This document shows positions 44,215-51,962 of a DNA stretch of 64,000 bases, piece by piece. Position 1 is the stretch's first letter. Every line of letters begins with the position of its first letter. The stretch is from Paenibacillus sp. NEAU-GSW1. Its GTDB lineage: Bacteria > Bacillota > Bacilli > Paenibacillales > Paenibacillaceae. The notes under the pieces are model-generated. The model was not told the origin of the DNA. It saw only the letters and a list, made by a program, of their open reading frames with translations, and made no database searches. The stretch is taken from contig NZ_WOVL01000007.1 in the NCBI RefSeq assembly GCF_009737085.1, positions 87,494 to 151,493 on the forward strand, in the 5' to 3' direction. Both the position numbers and the translations under genes were made by a program.

Positions 44215-45177
44215 ATGCCAAAAAATGATAATATGCTAACAATTCTATGGATGTTGAATTCGGGAGAGAAATTGACTGCGAAGCAAATATCGGAAAAGTT
44301 AGAGATAAATATAAGAACAGTTTATCGGTATATTGATGCACTATGTGCCAGTGGCGTCCCTATCATATCCGACACAGGGCACAATGGCGGGTATAGCTTG
44401 CTGCACAATTTTATCAAATCTCCTCTGCTGTTTAGTATTAATGAAAAAAAGACATTGCTTCATGCTGCCCTATTTGCAAAAGAAGCGGGGTATCCTTTGA
44501 GTGAGGCATTAGAAAATGCAACATCCAAGTTGAAAATGTATTCGAATCAGGAGCAGGAAAGGTTACTAAGCCATCATTTAGCCGGATTTGAAGTAATAAA
44601 CCGCAGGGGATACCCCGCTGTACAGCCGGTATTGCAGGAATTGGAGCACGCTGTAGCAAATGAATGGTCTGTAGAAATTTCTTATCGTAACAGTCATGAA
44701 GAGCAGTCCCCCAATAGGGTAATAGACCCCTATGGCGTGGTTAATTGGAACAATAAGTGGTACACCATTGCATTCTGCCACCTGCGGAATGAGATCCGCA
44801 GCTTTCGGGTAGAACGAATTCTGAGCATCACACGCACGCCATTCTCATTTAGGCGTCCAAATGATTTCTCAGCGCGGACTTTTTTTATGAAAACTCTGTT
44901 ACCAGATGTAGCAGGTAAATCTGGATACATTTCTTTAATTATTAGTGGCAAGGCAGAGGCGTTGGATGATTTATGCATACATTGGTTTTTGGAGCATCAT
45001 TTGCAGGAGCGGACATCGACGCAAGCCATTTTTTTACTTGAGGAAGAAGCACTGTATACACATGTTCCGTTAATCATTCTTCCTTATGGGAAATCCATTC
45101 GAGTTATAGAGCCACAGAATCTAAAGAATAGACTTGTGGCGGTTGCTTCAGAGTTAATGGAATATTATCAAGATTAA
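44215..45177 (+). CDS. HTH and WYL domain transcriptional regulator (second)
   Basis: A 320-residue regulator. N-terminal HTH_11-type DNA-binding domain (NSGEKLTAKQISEKLEINIR, TVYRYIDALCASGVPI, about 12-55), then a WYL domain (about 130-200: RVIDPYGVVNWNNKWYTIAF, CHLRNEIRSFRVERI) and a C-terminal WCX part. ATG 44215 is preferred, with AGGTGAGG about 9 nt before. A near-perfect palindrome lies just upstream. It is followed by a strong terminator, then the DJ-1-like gene in the same orientation, which it may regulate. Different from the WYL protein at 8652. Confidence 0.87.
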   Translation: MPKNDNMLTILWMLNSGEKLTAKQISEKLEINIRTVYRYIDALCASGVPIISDTGHNGGYSLLHNFIKSPLLFSINEKKTLLHAALFAKEAGYPLSEALENATSKLKMYSNQEQERLLSHHLAGFEVINRRGYPAVQPVLQELEHAVANEWSVEISYRNSHEEQSPNRVIDPYGVVNWNNKWYTIAFCHLRNEIRSFRVERILSITRTPFSFRRPNDFSARTFFMKTLLPDVAGKSGYISLIISGKAEALDDLCIHWFLEHHLQERTSTQAIFLLEEEALYTHVPLIILPYGKSIRVIEPQNLKNRLVAVASELMEYYQD

Positions 45178-45217
45178 CAGCTTCACTGACAGTAGTTGTC
45201 AGTGAAGCTGTTTTATT
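45177..45217 (+). terminator. Terminator after second WYL gene
   Basis: Perfect stem ACAGCTTCACTGACA / TGTCAGTGAAGCTGT with a 5-nt loop, then TTTATT. Confidence 0.95.
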
Positions 45218-45287
45218 ATAAGGATAACCACTCATTATAGATGAATGGTTGCTGTAACCTAATAAACTTGATGAGGAGCACTTAGAA

Positions 45288-45914
45288 ATGAATAATACCG
45301 TATATCTTTATGTGTTTGATACCATGTCCGATTGGGAAATAGGTTATTTAGCCGCCGAACTGAACTCTGGAAGATACTTCAGACAGGGGCTGGCTCCTGC
45401 CAAAATAGTCACCGTTGGGATAGAAAAGACTCCAGTAACTACAATGGGCGGATTGAAAATAATGCCTGATGTTAAAGTGGATGAGTGCAGAATTAAAAGC
45501 ATAGATGCACTGATTTTACCTGGTGGAAATACATGGACAGAAGCTGTTCATGTACCCATATTAAAAATTGCCGAGATGTGTTTAAAGGAAGGGATAGTAG
45601 TTGGAGCAATTTGCGGTGCTACCTTAGGACTTGCTCAAGCAGGATTGTTAGCTTCACGTTGGCACACAAGCAATGATTTGGCCTACCTTAAAATGGTTTG
45701 CCCTTCTTACACGGGAGAAGAATATTACAAAGTGGAATCTGCAGTCACCGATGGGAGATTGATCACTGCATCCGGAGTAGCTCCATTAGAATTTTCTGTT
45801 CATGTCTTAAAAGCGCTAGATTTATTTTCTCCCAAAACATTAGACGCTTGGTATCGTCTTAATAAAACTCATGAACCTAAATACTTCTACGAGCTAATGA
45901 GCTCAATCCAATGA
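45288..45914 (+). CDS. DJ-1/PfpI family glutamine amidotransferase-like protein
   Basis: A 208-residue DJ-1/PfpI protein. YLYVFDTMSDWEIGYLAAEL opens the fold, IDALILPGGNTWTE (about 73) is the beta-strand before the nucleophile elbow, and GIVVGAICGATLGLAQAGLL (about 102) contains the nucleophile Cys in AICGAT. ITASGVAPLEF (about 162) follows. It resembles YoaZ-like stress proteins. GAGGAGC lies before ATG 45288. It is the last gene before the second copy of the 30-bp repeat. Confidence 0.87.
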   Translation: MNNTVYLYVFDTMSDWEIGYLAAELNSGRYFRQGLAPAKIVTVGIEKTPVTTMGGLKIMPDVKVDECRIKSIDALILPGGNTWTEAVHVPILKIAEMCLKEGIVVGAICGATLGLAQAGLLASRWHTSNDLAYLKMVCPSYTGEEYYKVESAVTDGRLITASGVAPLEFSVHVLKALDLFSPKTLDAWYRLNKTHEPKYFYELMSSIQ

Positions 45915-45967
45915 CAGTATAGGGATACAAGGCATGTGGAGTGTTGGTAAGGAGAGATTAATCGTTC

Positions 45968-46018
45968 AGATGTATTGGCGGAAATAGCAAAGAGGGGGAG
46001 TGTACCCCTCTTTTTTTG
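45968..46018 (+). repeat. 30-bp direct repeat, copy 2, with terminator
   Basis: 45968-45997 is identical to 5376-5405 (AGATGTATTGGCGGAAATAG then CAAAGAGGGG). As in copy 1, the end forms a terminator stem, AGAGGGG / ACCCCTCT, followed by seven T's. A short similarity also extends to the left (TTAAATCG versus TTAATCG). Confidence 0.85.
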
Positions 46019-46059
46019 TTAACTTGGACACATAAGGGTTGGATATGAAACGATGGATT

Positions 46060-46085
46060 GACGTCGAATAATCGGCGTCTTTTTC
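46060..46085 (+). terminator. Second terminator-like hairpin in the gap before blaI
   Basis: Imperfect stem GACGtCGA / tCGgCGTC followed by TTTTTC. The 336-bp gap 45915-46249 otherwise holds the direct repeat copy and the BlaI operators only. Confidence 0.5.
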
Positions 46086-46176
46086 ATTTTGAATATTAAA
46101 ATTCAAAGACAATCAAGAAGGGCTGCATGAGGAAGAGAGAATAGGTGTAAGAAAATTACAGGATTATATTTACAAT

Positions 46177-46226
46177 TGCATTCTACTACAGTAGAATCCT
46201 GATATGTGATTCTACAGCAGTAGAAT
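46177..46226 (+). promoter_or_regulatory. Promoter with two BlaI-type operators
   Basis: TTGCAT (46177-46182), 17-bp spacer, TGATAT (46200-46205). Palindromes ATTCTACTACAGTAGAAT (46180-46197) and ATTCTACAGCAGTAGAAT (46209-46226), 29 bp apart, overlie and follow the promoter. Each has 7-bp perfect arms, as expected for BlaI/MecI dimers. Confidence 0.8.
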
Positions 46227-46249
46227 ATATATGAATGAGGTGATTTCTT

Positions 46250-46609
46250 TTGGTTATGAAGTTATTCGATAGTGAGCTTAATATTATGGAAATCTTGTGG
46301 AAAGAAGGCGATACAGCTGCAAAGAGGATTGCAGAAATCACAAAGGAAAAAATAGGGTGGAGCAAGACTACTACGTATACCATTATCAAAAGATGCCTTG
46401 ATAAAGGGGCGATTGAACGACGGGAACCTAATTTCGTTTGCCATGCGCTTGTTACACGAGAGCAAGCGCAAGAACACGAAACAACAGAGTTGATTAATAA
46501 AATGTATGATGGCGCCCCCGACAGACTGATTGCTTCATTGTTGGGACAGAAACGACTGTCGACAGAAGAGATTAGCCGCTTGAAACGTCTTATCGATAGC
46601 ATGGAATGA
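46250..46609 (+). CDS. BlaI/MecI/CopY family repressor
   Basis: A 119-residue winged-helix repressor. LFDSELNIMEILWKEGDTAA, IGWSKTTTYTIIKRCLDKGA and IERREPNFVCHALVTREQAQ (about 4-75) are the family core, followed by the dimerisation helices (EISRLKRLIDSME). In this family the paired membrane metalloprotease triggers cleavage of the repressor. TTG 46250 lies 6 nt after GAGGTGA; ATG 46256 is an alternative. The operators upstream are very probably its own. The next gene starts 9 bp after the stop. Confidence 0.9.
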   Translation: MVMKLFDSELNIMEILWKEGDTAAKRIAEITKEKIGWSKTTTYTIIKRCLDKGAIERREPNFVCHALVTREQAQEHETTELINKMYDGAPDRLIASLLGQKRLSTEEISRLKRLIDSME

Positions 46610-46618
46610 GGTGAGGGA

Positions 46619-48292
46619 ATGTCGTTACTTCAAATAAGTATCGCGGCTTCTGTCTTTATTCTTGCAGTTATTTTCTTACGTTTCTTGCTTATTCACAAGC
46701 TGCCCAAAATGACCTTTATGATTCTTTGGGGTGTTGCATTAATTCAGTTGCTTGTACCTGTTTCAGTTCAATCGCAATTTAGCATTTTTACGGCAGCGGA
46801 ACATTTAAGCAGAATGTTTACAGCGCCAAAATTGATTCCCACGCCAGGAAGTTCAACATCTATTAATGGAACTACGGTAATCCTGCCACCAATTACGGAA
46901 CATGTGACCGCGCCGATTATGCCATTGCAGACGGCTTCACAAATATCGCCTTTTGTTTGGGTGTGGTTAGTTGGTTTTACGTTATTTGCTTTATTTTTTA
47001 TCATTCCGCATTTAAGGTATCGCAAAATCTACAAAATGGCTGTGCCTATTAGAAACGATTTTATAAGAAAATGGCAGCATTCAAATTTGTTATGGCGAGA
47101 TGTTCAAATCAGGCAACTAGATCATATTTCGACTCCGCTTACATACGGTATTTTTCGACCTGTTGTACTCTTGCCGAAAAATTTAGACTATGACGATGAA
47201 AAACAGCTTGCGCTTATCCTAACCCACGAATTTACGCATATCAAGCGATTCGACACACTACAAAAATGGATTCTTGCCATTAGCGTATGCGTCCATTGGT
47301 TCAATCCTTTTGTATGGGTCATGTATATTCTTGCCAACCGTGATATCGAGCTATTCTGTGATGAAACAGTCATACGAAAATTTGGGGAAAACACGAAACC
47401 TACTTATGCTAGGGCGCTTGTACGTTTGGAAGAAAAGAAATTCGGCTTGTCGCCGATGATTAGCAGCTTTTCCAAAAACTCAACCGAAGAAAGGATTATA
47501 TCGATTATGAAAACCAAGAAAATCACGATCACCACGATGCTTCTCGCTATTGGGCTTGTCGCTAGTGTCGTTATCATTTTCGCGACTTCTGCATTGGACA
47601 AATCGGAAGTTTCTACGGGTGTCGACAATCCTACAGCACCTATAGCCTATAGTGTGCCCTCACTATATCAAGGTGGCGACACTACAATTGTGCCCGCATT
47701 ATCTCAAGGTGCCGACGCCGCTACAGCTTTAATGCCGATCGATATAACATTCAACAAGAAATATGATGTACCGAAGTTGATAGACAGCCTCATGGCTTCA
47801 AAGTATCGTGCAGTTTATATGGACAACGAAATATATCTACGTGTCATGATGGATAACACAATACAGATAAGCAAAGATAAAGGCGCAGTTTGGAAAAAAT
47901 ATGATACAGATGAAGTCGATGCAAAAGATTTTGCAAATTGGCTGCTGATAAATGATCCGAATCCGGGCTATTCAATAGAAGAGATTCAGAATCGATTGGC
48001 AAACGGGGCAGAAGTAAAGCATTTATTGTTTGAAAATGTGAAGGAGATGTATTTTATAATCGATGGGAACGGCGTACAGATTGAACTTATACAGCCTGAA
48101 AAAATAGCTTCTGTTCTGATTGACGGTCAAAGGATGATGTTTACTACTGAGAGACTCCCGTATAATATATCTGCAAAGATGCTGAAATCATTTTACGACT
48201 TGTTAGTGTCGAACAATATACTTTCGGAAACTTATGCAAAACAAGATTATTGGGAAAGAATTAAGTTTCTTGAAAAAAATGACCTACTTTAA
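46619..48292 (+). CDS. BlaR1/MecR1-like M56 membrane metallopeptidase
   Basis: A 557-residue protein. Three N-terminal membrane segments (about 3-25, 32-50, 100-125), then the M56 zinc protease with HEFTHIKRFD (HExxH, about 202), ISVCVHWFNPFVWVMYILAN and DIELFCDETVIRKFG (about 238). A fourth membrane segment (TTMLLAIGLVASVVIIFATS, about 300) precedes an external domain of about 230 residues. That domain lacks a penicillin-binding (SxxK...KTG) fold, so it senses something other than beta-lactams. It forms a typical pair with the BlaI-like repressor. No beta-lactamase gene is nearby. Confidence 0.85.
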   Translation: MSLLQISIAASVFILAVIFLRFLLIHKLPKMTFMILWGVALIQLLVPVSVQSQFSIFTAAEHLSRMFTAPKLIPTPGSSTSINGTTVILPPITEHVTAPIMPLQTASQISPFVWVWLVGFTLFALFFIIPHLRYRKIYKMAVPIRNDFIRKWQHSNLLWRDVQIRQLDHISTPLTYGIFRPVVLLPKNLDYDDEKQLALILTHEFTHIKRFDTLQKWILAISVCVHWFNPFVWVMYILANRDIELFCDETVIRKFGENTKPTYARALVRLEEKKFGLSPMISSFSKNSTEERIISIMKTKKITITTMLLAIGLVASVVIIFATSALDKSEVSTGVDNPTAPIAYSVPSLYQGGDTTIVPALSQGADAATALMPIDITFNKKYDVPKLIDSLMASKYRAVYMDNEIYLRVMMDNTIQISKDKGAVWKKYDTDEVDAKDFANWLLINDPNPGYSIEEIQNRLANGAEVKHLLFENVKEMYFIIDGNGVQIELIQPEKIASVLIDGQRMMFTTERLPYNISAKMLKSFYDLLVSNNILSETYAKQDYWERIKFLEKNDLL

Positions 48293-48370
48293 GTTGACGA
48301 AATAAAAGAAGGGGTACACCGGGGGAACGGGAGTATGAAGAGGCCGTCGTAGGGAAATCGAAGGCTATTG

Positions 48371-48404
48371 AAAGACACGGAATTGCTCTGCCGTGTCTTT
48401 TTTA
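48371..48404 (+). terminator. Terminator after BlaR1-like gene
   Basis: Stem AAAGACACGG / CCGTGTCTTT followed by TTTT. Confidence 0.85.
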
Positions 48405-48486
48405 TGTTTCAATGATGTTCCAATATTAGGGATTAGATGGTAAAATGTTGATTTAATTATTTTCATTGGTTGCGGTGGGTGATGAG

Positions 48487-49335
48487 ATGTTTGGTATAGC
48501 TGTTCTATTGGTACTTGGTTCAGGCTTCCTTCATTCGGTTTGGAACCTTTATACAAAGAAGAGTCTTGATAAGAATGTATTCCTCTGGTTCTGTCAGCTT
48601 GTTGCAACTATTGTTTTTTTACCGTGGGCTATCATGGAATGGGATAGGAGTCTAATAAACGGAACCGGTTTTATGATCATTCTTGCATCCATGCTTCTTC
48701 ATGGAATGTATGTGATTTTACTCGCGGCTGCATATTCTGTAGGGGACTTGTCACAGGTTTATCCGATTATGAGGGGCACAAGCCCGGTACTAGTACCATT
48801 GCTCGGAGTGACATTGCTTAGTGAGAAATTAACCGTCATGGGATGGTTCGGTGTTATCACGATTGTTCTAGGAATTGCTTTGTTAAGTAATATAAAGTTC
48901 AAACGTGTTGAATGGTCATCATCAAAAGCGCCTTTACTGGCATTAGTGGTGGGAATTTGTATAGCAAGCTATATAGTTGTGGATAAGATCGCCCTTGATT
49001 ATGTATCCGCAGTCGTATTAAACGAAGCAACTAACCTTGGAAACCTATTGGTTCTTTCATGGGCAACATTCAATTCGGGCAGAATACGTAATGAGCTTAA
49101 AGCGAACTGGAAGATCATATTGCTCGGCGGAATTATCGCACCAGGAGGATATCTGCTCTTTTTATTTGCCCTATCTATCGCGCCAGTAGCACAGCTTGCA
49201 CCGATGAGGGAGATAGGCACTGTATTCGGAACGGTTATGGGAATCTTCATTCTTCGAGAAAAACAAGGAACAAGGCGATTATTTACATCTTTTTTAATTA
49301 CCATTGGTGTCATTATTATTGGAATTTGGGGATAG
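48487..49335 (+). CDS. DMT (EamA) superfamily transporter
   Basis: A 282-residue membrane protein with about ten predicted membrane spans arranged as two EamA repeats (GIAVLLVLGSGFLHSVWNLY at the start, LIMLASMLLHGMYVILLAAA-like spans, PIMRGTSPVLVPLLGVTLLS ending the first half; PVAQLAPMREIGTVFGTVMG in the second). EamA transporters export amino acids or metabolites; the substrate is unknown. ATG 48487 is preferred over 48466 (GGTGGGTGA upstream). Confidence 0.88.
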   Translation: MFGIAVLLVLGSGFLHSVWNLYTKKSLDKNVFLWFCQLVATIVFLPWAIMEWDRSLINGTGFMIILASMLLHGMYVILLAAAYSVGDLSQVYPIMRGTSPVLVPLLGVTLLSEKLTVMGWFGVITIVLGIALLSNIKFKRVEWSSSKAPLLALVVGICIASYIVVDKIALDYVSAVVLNEATNLGNLLVLSWATFNSGRIRNELKANWKIILLGGIIAPGGYLLFLFALSIAPVAQLAPMREIGTVFGTVMGIFILREKQGTRRLFTSFLITIGVIIIGIWG

Positions 49336-49407
49336 GACCATCTTGTTAATGAAGTGAAACTTATCGTCCCATTTATTGTATAATTAGGCATTGAAGGAGC
49401 TTATAAG

Positions 49408-49464
49408 ATGGCAAATCCATTTGTTAATAAGAAGAAAGTACGTGGTTGGAAGAGAAGAATCTAA
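49408..49464 (+). CDS. 18-residue basic ORF with strong ribosome binding site
   Basis: Encodes MANPFVNKKKVRGWKRRI. GAAGGAGC is 8 nt before the ATG, and TATAAT (about 49378) lies upstream. Too short to be sure. The basic Lys/Arg/Trp composition could be a membrane- or RNA-interacting peptide, and the ribosome binding site argues for translation. It sits alone between the DMT gene and the DUF4256-like gene. Confidence 0.5.
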   Translation: MANPFVNKKKVRGWKRRI

Positions 49465-49529
49465 GTGCGAGGCTGCGGAGCACCAGTATCGCTCGCTAAA
49501 AAGCTGCCAATGTGAAAGGGGAACTTGAA

Positions 49530-50096
49530 ATGTCCAACGATAAAAAAGTGTTGTCGCAGGAGCAGCGCGAAGATCTGCTCCGAACCTTAAAAGCCCGATT
49601 TGAGAAAAATATGAACCGCCACGAAGGCCTTGAATGGGCTAACGTACAAGCGAAGCTAGAAGCTCATGAGGAGAAACTAGGGCCGCTGCAAGAAATGGAG
49701 AATACCGGGGGCGAACCGGATGTCGTTGGGTATGACGCTCAAACGAACGAATTCGTCTTTTATGATTGTTCGACGGAGAGCCCTAAAGGGCGCAGGAGCA
49801 TTTGCTACGACCGCGAAGCGTTGGAATCCCGGAAAGAACATAAGCCGCAGACGAGTGCGATCGACATGGCGGCTGACATGGGAATTGAGCTTCTGACCGA
49901 AGAACAATACCGGGAACTTCAAAAGCTAGGAAAGTTCGACTTGAAGACTTCGAGCTGGGTTGCCACTCCCGCAGCGATTAGAAAGCTTGGCGGAGCCCTC
50001 TTCTGTGATCGTCGTTACGATACAGTCTTCGTGTATCACAACGGCGCGGAGTCTTACTATGCCGCGAGAGGATTCAGAGGCTCGTTAAGCGTATAA
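49530..50096 (+). CDS. DUF4256-like protein
   Basis: A 188-residue soluble protein I match to DUF4256: LRTLKARFEKNMNRHEGLEW, ANVQAKLEAHEEKLGPLQEM, DVVGYDAQTNEFVFYDCSTE, and the tail LGGALFCDRRYDTVFVYHNG with ARGFRGSLSV. The function is unknown; it is common in Bacillales and proteobacteria as a stand-alone gene. ATG 49530 is chosen (AAAGGGGAAC 7 nt upstream) rather than the in-frame GTG at 49512. Confidence 0.8.
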   Translation: MSNDKKVLSQEQREDLLRTLKARFEKNMNRHEGLEWANVQAKLEAHEEKLGPLQEMENTGGEPDVVGYDAQTNEFVFYDCSTESPKGRRSICYDREALESRKEHKPQTSAIDMAADMGIELLTEEQYRELQKLGKFDLKTSSWVATPAAIRKLGGALFCDRRYDTVFVYHNGAESYYAARGFRGSLSV

Positions 50097-50134
50097 TTCA
50101 CCACTGGAAAAGTATCTTTAACTGGGGGTTCATA

Positions 50135-51190
50135 ATGGGGAAAAGAAGAAAAACGCTGCCTAAAAACTTCAGTGAATGGATAGAGGAAGGCGACATTTCC
50201 AAGCTGCAAGCGGTGTTTGAGCAATGCGAGTGGAACGCTACAGGAGGTTACAGCAAAGGAACCGCCTTGAGTTTTTACAAAATACCGGATGAGCTGGTTC
50301 GCTGGCTTGTTGAGCAAGGCGCGGACATCAATGCGGTAGATTCGTATAAACGTACCCCGTTGCATGCGCAAGCAAGCAGCTGGATCGGCAATGTCAGACT
50401 GCTTCTGGAATTGGGCTCAAACATGGAAGCGGTGGATTATCAAGGCGAGACTCCATTGCACGCAGCAGCTGGTTCGTATAAAACCAAGGCGGTTCAGGTA
50501 TTGGTCAACAACGGCGCTAACATTCATGCTTTAAACAACAGCAGACAATCGCCGTTAGCACTGGCATTGGCAAGGTGCAGGAATATGGATATAGAGAGCT
50601 TGTCCCAAATAGCGGATATCCTGCTTGATGCCGGAACGCCGGTAACGCAGGAAATGATGGAATCGGTTAAGCGTATCGGCGAAACCTTCGAGTTTCATAG
50701 AGAAAACTTCAATAAGGACTACTTGGAAGCGACGGATGCCGCTTTATCTCACCTCTACGAACGATTTGAAGTTGCTCCGGTTAAAAATCGGCAGATGCAC
50801 GACGGCTTATCACGGATCGAAGTTACTGCGATGGATTGGCAGGCACAGCATAAGGAATTATGGGATTTGCTAGTTCCGTCTCAAGGCCACGCGAAAACGG
50901 TGCAAGGAGAAGTCATTCGCATTACGGGCCGGGTATCGAATGAAATACTGGGCAATGGCGGCGGAAATTGGGATTCTGATTACAAAAGAATGCTGAAGGC
51001 TCTAATTATTCACCTTGGCTCGGGAAAGCCCTTGGATTCCTCATTGCTTATAGAGGCAGAAACCTTGGCAGAGAGCATTAAAAACGGAGACGGCGATGAT
51101 GAACTCGCACGGCTATGCGAACTGGCGGTATGCTGGGTGCTTTCAAATCCAAATCCACTCCAGCTGGAGCAGCCTAATTATAAACGCTGA
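50135..51190 (+). CDS. Ankyrin repeat protein
   Basis: A 351-residue protein. About four ankyrin repeats (residues 45-170): LVRWLVEQGADINAVDSYKR, TPLHAQASSWIGNVRLLLEL, GSNMEAVDYQGETPLHAAAG, VQVLVNNGANIHALNNSRQS. A C-terminal part (about 215-350: VTAMDWQAQHKELWDLLVPS, TVQGEVIRITGRVSNEILGN, MLKALIIHLGSGKPLDSSLL) looks like a separate helical domain found in bacterial ankyrin proteins. Probably a protein-interaction protein; partner unknown. CTGGGGGTTC precedes ATG 50135. Confidence 0.85.
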   Translation: MGKRRKTLPKNFSEWIEEGDISKLQAVFEQCEWNATGGYSKGTALSFYKIPDELVRWLVEQGADINAVDSYKRTPLHAQASSWIGNVRLLLELGSNMEAVDYQGETPLHAAAGSYKTKAVQVLVNNGANIHALNNSRQSPLALALARCRNMDIESLSQIADILLDAGTPVTQEMMESVKRIGETFEFHRENFNKDYLEATDAALSHLYERFEVAPVKNRQMHDGLSRIEVTAMDWQAQHKELWDLLVPSQGHAKTVQGEVIRITGRVSNEILGNGGGNWDSDYKRMLKALIIHLGSGKPLDSSLLIEAETLAESIKNGDGDDELARLCELAVCWVLSNPNPLQLEQPNYKR

Positions 51191-51213
51191 TACGGGCATA
51201 GGCGGCAAAATCG

Positions 51214-51244
51214 AAAGGAGAGGTGTGGAGCCTCTCCTTTTCTT
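51214..51244. terminator. Terminator between ankyrin gene and convergent phosphatase gene
   Basis: Stem AAAGGAGAGG / CCTCTCCTTT, usable in both directions. Confidence 0.85.
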
Positions 51245-51827
51245 AATTCTCTCTATCCCAAATGTGTCTCACTTCAATGAGTTTCCGTTTATCAAAGCTT
51301 AATTTGTATATGTCAGGCATATCTAATTGTTTCCAAAAGTCGAAATCAAACCTTTTGTCCAGAACGTTCATCATTAACGCCATGATATTGCCATGGGTGC
51401 CGATTGCAATATTTTTGCCCTCATATTCGTACAATACCCTTTCGAGCGCTCGAAATCCTCTATTCTGGGCATCCGTGCTGGATTCTCCGCCTTCCCAGGC
51501 GAAGGAGAAGTCCTTCCACACCTTTGCGATTGCAAGGTCAAAGTCTTCAACAGGCTTCTCTGACAGCAGCCGCTCTCTAAAATCATCTTCTAGGATAATA
51601 TCCAATCCATATATTCCAGTTAACCCTTCAATCGTTTGCATCGCTCTTTTATAGGGGCTAGAAATGAGGACATTCATATTTTCGCTCGCCAATAAGTTCG
51701 TTACTTTCCGAGCGTCTTCTTGTCCGCGTTCAGATAAGGGTCTATTTAATTCATCAGCAGAGTAAACAGAATGAGCATGCCGTACCAAATAAACGTTTGT
51801 CATTAACGGTCCCACCAATCCAATCAA
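51243..51827 (-). CDS. Histidine phosphatase family protein
   Basis: A 194-residue phosphatase. VYLVRHAHSVYSADELNRPL (RHA/G, about 13) carries the catalytic His. VLISSPYKRAMQTIEGL (about 54), FAWEGGESSTDAQNRGF (about 109) and IAIGTHGNIMALMMN (second His, about 141) complete the histidine phosphatase core. The family includes phosphoglycerate mutase-like enzymes and small-molecule phosphatases; the substrate is not indicated. It is divergent from the carbamoyltransferase gene and convergent with the ankyrin gene. Confidence 0.88.
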   Translation of the reverse strand: MIGLVGPLMTNVYLVRHAHSVYSADELNRPLSERGQEDARKVTNLLASENMNVLISSPYKRAMQTIEGLTGIYGLDIILEDDFRERLLSEKPVEDFDLAIAKVWKDFSFAWEGGESSTDAQNRGFRALERVLYEYEGKNIAIGTHGNIMALMMNVLDKRFDFDFWKQLDMPDIYKLSFDKRKLIEVRHIWDREN

Positions 51828-51876
51828 ATAAGATGCAGTAATATTTTAACACTTTCATAGGATTGGAAACAGATGG

Positions 51877-51930
51877 TTGACAGTTATTGGCTAATGAATT
51901 ATTATTCATTAATGTGAATATATATTCATG
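51877..51930 (+). promoter_or_regulatory. sigma-A promoter overlapped by two tandem ARG boxes
   Basis: TTGACA (51877-51882), 17 bp, TATTAT (51900-51905). Box 1 AATGAATTATTATTCATT (51893-51910) fully fits the ArgR/AhrC consensus WNTGAATWWWWATTCANW; box 2 TGTGAATATATATTCATG (51913-51930) fits it except for its last base. They are separated by 2 bp, the spacing expected for an ArgR hexamer. Box 1 overlaps the -10 box, so this is a repression arrangement. Confidence 0.88.
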
Positions 51931-51962
51931 ATTATGTATAAATATGCAGTCGAGGTGACGAT

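Noticed and set aside
5469..46018. Prophage
   Set aside because: No capsid, tail, terminase or lysis genes were seen; the content is defence and small accessory genes.
46619..48292. True beta-lactam sensor BlaR1
   Set aside because: The external domain shows no SxxK or KTG motif.
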